Shown here in pieces: positions 1 through 7,874 of a DNA stretch of 7,874 nt. The position numbers were made by a program, and so were the translations under genes. Numbering within the stretch: the stretch's first letter is position 1; the number at the start of each line of letters is the position of its first letter. Below the pieces are notes generated by a model. That model was not told the DNA's origin and did no database searches. It saw nothing but the letters and a program-made list of their open reading frames with translations. This stretch comes from an uncultured Pseudorhodoferax sp. (lineage in GTDB: Bacteria; Pseudomonadota; Gammaproteobacteria; Burkholderiales; Burkholderiaceae), in contig CAJYRH010000481.1 of the NCBI GenBank assembly GCA_913776795.1, positions 1-7,874 of the forward strand, given 5' to 3'.

Positions 1-1495
1 CCTCCGAGCCGCAGTTAAAGCCCAGGTTGTGCCCATGTCCGTCGCGGTTGTTCTCGCCGTTGGCCTCGTTGCGGCGCTGCTCGTAGGTCAGCAGGTCGGC
101 GAGCGTGAAGCCATCGTGCGACACCACGTAGTTGACCGACTCGCCAGGCACACGGTTGCGCGGCTGGTACAGGTCCGATGAGCCGCACAGCCGTAGCGCG
201 AACTCGCCACGGTGGGGCGCCGGGCGGCCCGCGGCTGCCTGCGCCCAGAAGCCTCGCATGCTGTCGCGGAACTTGTCGTTCCACTCGATCCAGCCGCGCG
301 GGAAGCCGCCGACCTGGTAGCCGCCCGGGCCGATGTCCCAGGGCTCGGCAATCATCTTGACGCGGGAGAGGACAGGGTCCTGCGCCACGGCCGTGAAGAA
401 GGAGCCGCCGCGTTCGAAGCCGTTGTCGCCGCGGCCCAGCACGGGGGCGAGGTCGAAGCGGAAGCCGTCCACGTGCATCTGCGCGACCCAGTAGCGCAGG
501 CTGTCCATCACGAGCTGCAGCACGCGCGGCTGGCGGATGTCCAGCGTGTTGCCGCAGCCGGTGTGGTTCTCGTACAAGGCCTTGTGCTCGGGCGGCAGCC
601 GGTAGTACAGCGCGTTGTCCAGCCCGCGGAACGACAGCGTGGGCCCGGTCTCGTCGGTTTCGGCCGTGTGGTTGTAGACCACGTCCAGCAGCACTTCGAT
701 GCCGGCCGCGTGCAGTGCCGCCACCATGGCGCGGAACTCCGCGCGCTGGGCCGCGCCGCCCTGGCTGCTGGCCAGGCGGGGCGAAGGGCAGAAGAAGCCG
801 AGCGTGTTGTAGCCCCAGTAGTTCGTGAGGCCCATGTCGACGAGCCGCTGCTCGTCGAGCGCGTAGTGCACGGGCAGCAGGCTCACGGCCGTGACGCCCA
901 GCGCCTGCAGGTGCGCGATGGAGGCCGGATGCGCCAGTCCCGCATAGCTGCCGCGCAATGTCTCGGGCACGGCAGGGTTGCGGGCCGAGAAGCCCTTGAC
1001 GTGGACCTCGTAGAGCACGCTGTCCGCCAGCGGCGTGCGCGGCGGCTCGTCGCCGGCCCAGTCGTGGTCGTCGTGCACCACGCGCGCCTTGAGCGCGTGG
1101 ACCGCGTTGTCGGCCTGGTCCATGTGCAGTGGATGCTGCAGGTCGGCGCCGAAGTGCGCGTCGCGCCAGGCGAAGTCGCCGACGATCTCGCGCGCGTAGG
1201 GGTCCAGCAGCAGCTTGAACGGGTTGAAGCGGTGGCCACGCTCGGGCCGCCAGGGCCCATGCGCGCGCAGGCCGTACACCAGGCCGGGCAGGGCGCCCGG
1301 AAGGTAACCGTGCCAGACGTCGTTGCTGCGCCCCGGCAGGGCAGTGCGCAGGGTCTCGTGACGGCCGGCCGCGTCGTACAGACACAGCTCCATGGCCTGG
1401 GCATGTTCGGACACGACCGCGAAGTTGACGCCCTTGCCGTCGAAGCTGGCGCCCAGCGGCCAGGGCTGGCCGGGCTGCAGTGCGTGGTGCTTCAC
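1..1495 (-). CDS. glgX: Glycogen debranching enzyme GlgX (GH13), C-terminus cut off by window edge
   Basis: GlgX hydrolyses the alpha-1,6 linkages of the short (maltotriose/maltotetraose) branches left on phosphorylase-trimmed glycogen, in the cytoplasm. 498 codons are visible; the usual length is about 650-720, so the C-terminal part is missing. An N-terminal CBM48-like segment (PLGASFDGKGVNFAV, about residues 13-27) is followed by the GH13 barrel: DVVYNH region, HVDGFRFDLA with nucleophile D348, IAEPWD with acid/base E384, and SHDGFT with D461. This matches the order and spacing of E. coli D336/E371/D443. I chose the GTG at 1495-1493 because it leaves 12 residues before PLGA, close to E. 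coli (11). TTG codons at 1513-1511 and 1552-1550 are in-frame alternatives. The ATG overlapping the glgB stop is in another frame. There is no good Shine-Dalgarno before the GTG, so reinitiation from upstream translation is likely. It is the last visible gene of the glgP-glgB-glgX group. Identity is very secure; the start is less so. Confidence 0.95.
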   Translation of the reverse strand, partial: MKHHALQPGQPWPLGASFDGKGVNFAVVSEHAQAMELCLYDAAGRHETLRTALPGRSNDVWHGYLPGALPGLVYGLRAHGPWRPERGHRFNPFKLLLDPYAREIVGDFAWRDAHFGADLQHPLHMDQADNAVHALKARVVHDDHDWAGDEPPRTPLADSVLYEVHVKGFSARNPAVPETLRGSYAGLAHPASIAHLQALGVTAVSLLPVHYALDEQRLVDMGLTNYWGYNTLGFFCPSPRLASSQGGAAQRAEFRAMVAALHAAGIEVLLDVVYNHTAETDETGPTLSFRGLDNALYYRLPPEHKALYENHTGCGNTLDIRQPRVLQLVMDSLRYWVAQMHVDGFRFDLAPVLGRGDNGFERGGSFFTAVAQDPVLSRVKMIAEPWDIGPGGYQVGGFPRGWIEWNDKFRDSMRGFWAQAAAGRPAPHRGEFALRLCGSSDLYQPRNRVPGESVNYVVSHDGFTLADLLTYEQRRNEANGENNRDGHGHNLGFNCGSE

Positions 1496-1578
1496 CGCCG
1501 GGTCGTCCCGCAAAAAGGAGCCACGCCTGCACGGAGCAGCGACCGCGCGCAACAGGAAGCGGCGTGACCGGTCCTCAT
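1492..1578 (-). CDS. 28-codon mini-ORF bridging glgB and glgX (possible translational relay)
   Basis: This short ORF starts with an ATG at 1578-1576 that overlaps the glgB stop as ATGA. It ends with a TGA at 1494-1492 that overlaps the preferred glgX GTG as GTGA. A GGAG at 1590-1587 lies 8 nt before the ATG, a plausible ribosome-binding site. The peptide begins [18 protein letters not shown] and has no recognisable domain. The seen facts are the two overlaps and the upstream GGAG. The inference is that ribosomes leaving glgB could translate it and reinitiate at glgX. Alternatives are chance, or the remnant of a longer GlgX N-terminus separated by a one-base shift: adding one base, for example in the T5 run read on the minus strand (1512-1516), would join this frame to GlgX. 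No function is claimed for the peptide. Confidence 0.35.
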   Translation of the reverse strand: MRTGHAASCCARSLLRAGVAPFCGTTRR

Positions 1579-3490
1579 GGTGTCCACTCCAGGAAGACGG
1601 TGGACAGCGGCGGCAGCGTCAGCAGCACGGAATGCGTGCGGCCGTGGGAGGGGATTGGCTCGGTGCCGGCCACGCCCCACGGCGTGCCCGCATTGCTGCC
1701 GCCGTAGTGCACGGAATCGGTGTTGAGCCGCTCGTGCCAGCGCCCCGGGCGCGGCACGCCGAGCCGCCAGTCCCGCCGTATCACCGGGGTGAGGTTGCAG
1801 ACCACCAGCATGGTCTGGCCTTCTTCACGACCATGGCGCACGAAGGCGAAGATGCTGTGCTGCGCGTCGTCCGCCTCGATCCATTCGAAACCTGCGGGGG
1901 CGCTGTCCTGCGTGTGCAGGGCAGGGTGGTGGCGCAGCACGCGGTTGAGGTCGCGCACCAGGGTCTGCACGCCTGCGTGCAGGCTGTCGCCGAGAAGGTG
2001 CCAGTCCAGGCTCGCCTCATGGTTCCATTCGCGCGCCTGGCCGAACTCGCAGCCCATGAACAGCAGCTTCTTTCCCGGGTGGCCCCACATGTAGCCGAGC
2101 AGTGCCCGCAGGTTGGCGAACTGCTGCCACCGGTCGCCCGGCATGCGCGTGAGCAGCGAGCCCTTGCCGTGCACCACCTCGTCGTGCGAGAAAGGCAGCA
2201 CGAACTGCTCGCTGTAGGCATACACCATGCTGAAGGTCAGCTCGTGGTGGTGGTGGCGACGGTGCACGCTCTCGCGGCCGAAGTAGCGCAGGGTGTAGTT
2301 CATCCAGCCCATGTTCCACTTGTAGTGAAAACCCAGGCCGCCCGCGAACGTGGGGCGCGAGACGCCGAGGAACGAGGTCGATTCCTCCGCCACGGTGGTG
2401 GCCTCGGGCCGCTCGGCGCCGACCACCTCGTTCATGCGCTTGAGGAAATCGATCGCCTCCAGGTTCTCGCGGCCGCCGTGGCGGTTGGGAATCCACTCGC
2501 CGTGCTTGCGGCTGTAGTCGCGGTAGAGCATGGAGGCCACGGCGTCCACACGCAGGCCGTCCACGCCATGGCGCTCCAGCCAGTAGAGCGCGTTGCCTAC
2601 CAGGAAGTTGCGCACCTCGGTGCGGCCGAAGTTGTAGATCAGCGTGTTCCAGTCGTGGTGGAAGCCTTCGCGCGGATCGGCGTGCTCGTACAGCGCCGTG
2701 CCATCGAAACGCGCCAGGCCGTGTGCGTCGCTCGGAAAGTGCGCGGGTACCCAGTCCAGCAGCACCCCCAGGCCCTGGGCATGGGCCTTGGCGACGAAGC
2801 GCGTGAAGCCGGCGGCATCGCCGAAACGCGCCGTCGGCGCGTACAGACCGATGGGCTGATAGCCCCAGGAGCCGTCGAACGGATGTTCGCTGATGGGCAG
2901 CAGTTCCAGATGGGTGAAGCCCATGTCCAGCGCGTAGGGGATCAGCTCGGCCGCCAGCTCGTCCCAGTCGAGCCAGCGGGTGCCTTCCTCGGGCTTGCGG
3001 CGCCAGCTGGCCAGGTGCACCTCGTAGATGCTGATCGGCGCGTCGATGGCGTTGGCGGCCCGGCGCTCGGCGCTGGCCGGCACCAGCGCCGGCAGGCTGG
3101 CGACCTGGCTGGCGGTCTCGGGCCGCAATTGGGCGGCCAGCGCATAGGGGTCGGCCTTGAGCGGCAGCAGCTGTCCGTGGGCGTCTTCCAGCTCGTACTT
3201 GTAGAGCGCGCCGGGGCCCACACCGGGCACGAAGGCTTCCCACAGCCCGGCGCTGGGCCGGGCCCGCATGGGGTGCGCGCGGCCGTCCCAGGCGTTGAAG
3301 TCGCCGACCACGCTCACGCGCCGCGCGTTCGGCGCCCAGACCGCGAAGCGCGTGCCCGGCGCCCCGGCGTGCGTGAACGCATGCGCACCCAGCACCTCGT
3401 AGGGCCGCAGGTGCGTGCCCTCGGCCAGCAGCCACAGGTCGGTGTCGGAGATCAGGAAGTCGTTCTGGGCTGTGCCGGGGGCGGATGGGG

Positions 3491-3494
<4 letters not shown>
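1575..3494 (-). CDS. glgB: 1,4-alpha-glucan branching enzyme GlgB (GH13), form lacking the N1 domain
   Basis: GlgB cleaves an alpha-1,4 glucan chain and re-attaches it through an alpha-1,6 bond, branching the polymer made by GlgA. It has 639 residues. CBM48 occupies about residues 30-120 ([31 protein letters not shown]). The GH13 barrel follows, with [32 protein letters not shown] (nucleophile D317), VAEEST (acid/base E370) and [14 protein letters not shown] (D438), then a C-terminal beta domain ending [13 protein letters not shown]. The spacings 317/370/438 equal those of E. coli D405/E458/D526, shifted by 88, so about 88 N-terminal residues (the N1 domain) are absent. A run of four histidines in [11 protein letters not shown] comes from a short GTG repeat on the plus strand, at a site that is His-rich in the family. 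The ATG overlaps the glgP stop (ATGA, 3494-3491) with no clear Shine-Dalgarno, which indicates translational coupling. Confidence 0.98.
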
Positions 3495-5929
<2,435 letters not shown>

Positions 5930-5932
5930 GTG

Positions 5933-5940
5933 TTCCTTTT
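5933..5940 (-). promoter_or_regulatory. Ribosome-binding site of glgP
   Basis: Read on the minus strand, AAAAGGAA lies 3 nt before the ATG at 5929-5927 (about 5 nt from the GGA core). This purine-rich site decides the glgP start over the longer in-frame ORF that begins at 6022. Confidence 0.75.
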
Positions 5941-5952
5941 GTTGTCGGTGGG

Positions 5953-5969
5953 CGCCGCCAGCAGCGGCG
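5953..5969 (-). other. GC-rich hairpin in the presumed glgP leader
   Basis: CGCCGC and GCGGCG form a perfect 6-bp inverted repeat with a 5-nt loop, 12 nt upstream of the glgP Shine-Dalgarno. If the transcript begins further upstream, it would fold as a short, stable stem in the leader. It has no U-tract, so it is not an intrinsic terminator. It may be incidental in such GC-rich DNA. Confidence 0.3.
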
Positions 5970-6023
5970 GATGCGGCTCGGGCGCAAGCAGGCTCCATGC
6001 CAGCAGGCGCCACATTTATCACG

Positions 6024-6044
6024 CGCGGCGCTGTATACGCCGCG
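6024..6044. repeat. Perfect 7-bp inverted repeat, possible operator
   Basis: CGCGGCG and CGCCGCG flank a 7-bp spacer (CTGTATA). The repeat sits mid-way in the divergent intergenic region and overlaps the candidate -10 of the leftward promoter. Such a position suits a regulator-binding site acting on one or both directions. As RNA it could also fold as a hairpin, but no T-tract follows on either strand, so it is not an intrinsic terminator. No regulator is identified. Confidence 0.4.
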
Positions 6045-6060
6045 TCTGCGGCTATCCTAA
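6032..6060 (-). promoter_or_regulatory. Possible weak sigma-70 promoter for glgP-glgB-glgX
   Basis: On the minus strand, TTAGGA (6060-6055) and TATACA (6037-6032) are separated by exactly 17 bp. They match the -35 and -10 consensus at 3 of 6 and 4 of 6 positions. The implied start near 6025 would give a leader of about 95 nt. The -10 hexamer lies inside the inverted repeat at 6024-6044. The matches are weak and the call rests on spacing and position. Confidence 0.3.
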
Positions 6061-6079
6061 GCGCCCATCCATGACCTTA

Positions 6080-6098
6080 TTGTGAGCGGCCGTGACAA
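6080..6098. repeat. Imperfect 19-bp palindrome upstream of glgC
   Basis: The site has TTGT and ACAA ends around a CGGCCG core. Six of nine position pairs are complementary. It lies just before the glgC ribosome-binding site and superficially resembles a LacI-family operator half (TTGTGAGCGG). The symmetry is incomplete, so operator function is only a guess. Confidence 0.2.
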
Positions 6099-6102
6099 CG
6101 GC

Positions 6103-6107
6103 AGGAG
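6103..6107 (+). promoter_or_regulatory. Ribosome-binding site of glgC
   Basis: AGGAG ends 5 nt before the ATG at 6113. It fixes the glgC start there rather than at the in-frame GTG at 6092, which lies upstream of this site. Confidence 0.85.
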
Positions 6108-6112
6108 ACCCC

Positions 6113-7381
6113 ATGATTTCGAACGACCTCGCGCAGCAGCTCGATCTGCCCAAGCGGGCCATTGCCCTGGTGCTGGCCGGTGGGCGCGGCAGCCGCCTGA
6201 TGAACCTGACCGACCGGCGCGCCAAGCCCGCCGTGTACTTCGGCGGCAAGTTCCGCATCATCGATTTCGCGCTGTCCAACTGCCTGAACTCGGGCATCCG
6301 GCGCATTGGCGTGGTGACGCAGTACAAGAGCCACAGCCTGCTGCGCCACGTGCAGCGTGGCTGGGGGTTCCTGAAGACCGAGATGAACGAGTTCGTCGAC
6401 CTGATGCCGGCGCAGCAGCGCGTGGACGAGGAAACCTGGTACCGCGGCACGGCCGATGCGGTGTACCAGAACCAGGACATCCTCGCCAGCTACGGGCCCG
6501 ACTACATCGTGGTGCTGGCCGGCGACCACATCTACAAGATGAATTACGCCATCATGCTCGCCGACCACGTGGCCAAGGGCCGGGACTGCACGGTGGGCTG
6601 CATCGCCGTGCCGCGTGCCGAGGCCAGCGCCTTCGGCGTCATGGCCGTGGACCAGAACAGCATGATCACCGACTTCCTGGAGAAGCCCGCGGATCCGCCC
6701 CCCATGCCGGGCCGGCCCGACATGGCGCTGGCCAGCATGGGCATCTACGTGTTCAACGCGCGCTTCCTCTACAAGGAGCTCGAGCGCGACATGGCCGATC
6801 CCGACTCCAGCCACGATTTCGGCAAGGACATCATTCCGCGCGCGGTGAAGAACGCGCAGGCCGCGGCCCACCCGTTCGAGCTGTCCTGCGTGAACATGCG
6901 CGTTGGCGAGGAAGCCTACTGGCGCGACGTGGGCACGATCGACGCCTACTGGGACGCCAACATCGACCTGACCGCGACCGATCCGCAGCTCAACATGTAC
7001 GACACGCGTTGGCCGATCTGGACCTACCAGTCGCAGTTGCCGCCGGCCAAGTTCGTGCACAACGCCGACGACCGGCGCGGTTCGGCCGTGGAGTCGCTGG
7101 TCTCTGGCGGCTGCATCGTCTCGGGCAGCGTCCTGCGCTCGGTGCTGTTCTCCAGCGTGCGCGTGAACTCCTATTCCAGCGTCAACTGGTCGGTGCTGCT
7201 GCCGGGCGTGCAGATTGGCCGGCGCGCACGCATCACGCGCGCCATCGTCGACCGGGGCGTGAGCATTCCGGACGGCATGGTCATCGGCGAGGACGCCGGG
7301 CTTGATGCCGCGCGCTTTTACCGCAGCCCCAATGGCATCGTGCTGGTGACGCAACCCATGTTGGACAAACTCGGTTCATGA
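6113..7381 (+). CDS. glgC: Glucose-1-phosphate adenylyltransferase (ADP-glucose pyrophosphorylase) GlgC
   Basis: GlgC catalyses ATP + glucose-1-phosphate to ADP-glucose + PPi, the committed and allosterically controlled step of glycogen synthesis. It has 422 residues (E. coli 431). The N-terminal nucleotidyltransferase domain shows [11 protein letters not shown] (20-29), [41 protein letters not shown] with catalytic D138 (E. coli D142) and FLEKPADPP with glucose-1-phosphate-binding K191 (E. coli K195). The C-terminal left-handed beta-helix spans roughly residues 300-420 ([35 protein letters not shown]). E. coli Lys39, used for fructose-1,6-bisphosphate, is Arg35 here, and the C-terminal basic residues of E. 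coli are Q414 and D418. By memory this resembles the Agrobacterium enzyme. It leads the rightward group, and its stop overlaps the glgA start. Confidence 0.98.
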   Translation: MISNDLAQQLDLPKRAIALVLAGGRGSRLMNLTDRRAKPAVYFGGKFRIIDFALSNCLNSGIRRIGVVTQYKSHSLLRHVQRGWGFLKTEMNEFVDLMPAQQRVDEETWYRGTADAVYQNQDILASYGPDYIVVLAGDHIYKMNYAIMLADHVAKGRDCTVGCIAVPRAEASAFGVMAVDQNSMITDFLEKPADPPPMPGRPDMALASMGIYVFNARFLYKELERDMADPDSSHDFGKDIIPRAVKNAQAAAHPFELSCVNMRVGEEAYWRDVGTIDAYWDANIDLTATDPQLNMYDTRWPIWTYQSQLPPAKFVHNADDRRGSAVESLVSGGCIVSGSVLRSVLFSSVRVNSYSSVNWSVLLPGVQIGRRARITRAIVDRGVSIPDGMVIGEDAGLDAARFYRSPNGIVLVTQPMLDKLGS

Positions 7382-7874
7382 AGGTTTTGCAGGTCGCGGC
7401 GGAGGTCTATCCGCTGGTCAAGACGGGCGGCCTGGCCGACGTGGTCGGGGCCTTGCCGCAGGCGCTCGCGGCGCAGGGGGCCGAGGTCCGGCTGCTGCTG
7501 CCCGGCCTGCCGGCCGTGCTGCGCGGCGTCCAGGGCCTGGTTGAGGTCTGCGCGCTGGGCCCGCTGTTCGGCGCGGGACGCGTGCGCCTGTTGCGCGGCG
7601 CGCTTGCCGGCGTCCAGGCGGCCTATGTGGTCGATGCCCCGTATCTGTACGACCGCCCCGGCAACCCCTACCTGGGCGCCGACGGCCTCGAGTGGTCCGA
7701 CAACTTGCAGCGTTTCGCGCTGCTGGGCTGGGTGGGGGCGCACCTGGCGGCCGGCGAGCTCGACGCCGACTGGAAGCCGCAGGTCATGCACGCCCACGAC
7801 TGGCATGCGGCCATGTCCTGCGCCTATCTGGCAGCGCGGCCGGTGCGCGACGTGGCGACCGTCTTCACCGTGCA
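7378..7874 (+). CDS. glgA: Glycogen synthase GlgA (GT5), N-terminal part only
   Basis: GlgA transfers glucose from ADP-glucose to the non-reducing end of an alpha-1,4-glucan. Only 165 codons of about 480 are visible before the window ends. The start ATG forms an ATGA overlap with the glgC stop and gives [22 protein letters not shown]. This carries the diagnostic KTGGL motif (K15 binds the nucleotide sugar in the family) at the same position as in E. coli GlgA. Further family signatures are [14 protein letters not shown] (from D86), [18 protein letters not shown] [14 protein letters not shown] and HAHDWHA (H138-A144). The C-terminal GT-B half, including the catalytic ExxxxxGL region, is outside the window. 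No strong Shine-Dalgarno precedes the ATG, so translation is probably coupled to glgC. The partner enzyme GlgC supplies the substrate. Confidence 0.96.
   Translation, partial: MKVLQVAAEVYPLVKTGGLADVVGALPQALAAQGAEVRLLLPGLPAVLRGVQGLVEVCALGPLFGAGRVRLLRGALAGVQAAYVVDAPYLYDRPGNPYLGADGLEWSDNLQRFALLGWVGAHLAAGELDADWKPQVMHAHDWHAAMSCAYLAARPVRDVATVFTV

Larger units (their letters stand above)
5930..6112. promoter_or_regulatory. Divergent glgP / glgC intergenic regulatory region
   Basis: This 183-bp stretch is the only substantial non-coding DNA in the window and lies between two divergently transcribed groups, so promoters for both directions should be here. The section around 6012-6060 is less GC-rich than its surroundings (ATTTATC, TGTATAC, TATCCTAA). 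It holds inverted repeats at 6024-6044 and 5953-5969, an imperfect palindrome at 6080-6098, and the two ribosome-binding sites at its ends. I see no convincing sigma-70 promoter on the plus strand for glgC; TATCCT at 6053-6058 is a weak -10 candidate with no matching -35. Confidence 0.7.

Noticed and set aside
1511..1519. Plus-strand CAAAAAGGAG resembling a Shine-Dalgarno
   Set aside because: No suitable plus-strand start codon and no credible plus-strand gene follow; it lies antisense between glgB and glgX.
15..1532. 505-codon minus-strand ORF in the glgX region
   Set aside because: It is the wrong frame: an Arg/Ala/Gly-rich sequence without motifs, whereas the frame starting at 1495 carries all GlgX catalytic motifs.
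5930..6022. In-frame 31-codon N-terminal extension of GlgP beginning at an ATG at 6022
   Set aside because: The start at 5929 has a good Shine-Dalgarno and gives the usual family length. The extension is Ala-rich and would consume the glgP leader.
6024..6044. Intrinsic terminator
   Set aside because: There is a hairpin but no T-run on either side in either orientation, and the position is between divergent gene starts, where no terminator is needed.
6071..6085. Four-codon upstream ORF (MTLL) before glgC
   Set aside because: There is no ribosome-binding site in front and it is too short to distinguish from chance. A role as a leader peptide cannot be supported.
6081..6098. CRP-like site (TGTGA followed by TGACA)
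   Set aside because: The second half does not match TCACA in inverted orientation; the halves are closer to a direct repeat, so this is not a CRP site.
6077..7354. 425-codon minus-strand ORF opposite glgC
   Set aside because: It is antisense to a complete, clearly recognisable GlgC, with V/H/G/A-rich composition and no domain.

Overview
The window is a glycogen (alpha-1,4/1,6-glucan) metabolism locus from a GC-rich bacterium. Protein similarity, remembered rather than searched, places it in the Proteobacteria. High GC, coding density and gene layout suggest a betaproteobacterium (Burkholderiales/Comamonadaceae type), but that placement is inference. No mobile element, CRISPR array, rRNA or tRNA gene is visible.

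Layout: two gene groups diverge from a 183-bp intergenic region (5930-6112). Leftward on the minus strand run glgP (glycogen phosphorylase, 5929-3491), glgB (branching enzyme, 3494-1575) and glgX (debranching enzyme, from 1495, running off the left edge without its C-terminus). Rightward on the plus strand run glgC (ADP-glucose pyrophosphorylase, 6113-7381) and glgA (glycogen synthase, from 7378, running off the right edge after 165 codons). The glgP/glgB and glgC/glgA junctions are ATGA stop/start overlaps. Between glgB and glgX lies a 28-codon mini-ORF that starts in an ATGA overlap with the glgB stop and ends in a GTGA overlap with the best glgX start.

How they work together: GlgC makes ADP-glucose from glucose-1-phosphate and ATP, GlgA polymerises it, and GlgB adds alpha-1,6 branches. 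GlgP phosphorolyses outer chains to glucose-1-phosphate, and GlgX removes the short branches GlgP leaves. The committed synthetic steps are on one strand. The degradative genes, together with branching enzyme, are on the other, so one shared regulatory region separates building from mobilisation.

All catalytic residues expected in the visible parts are present and no gene looks decayed. I do not see an undescribed system. The most notable points are the glgB-glgX relay mini-ORF, an Agrobacterium-like allosteric-site pattern in GlgC, a GlgB without the N1 domain, and inverted repeats in the divergent promoter region.
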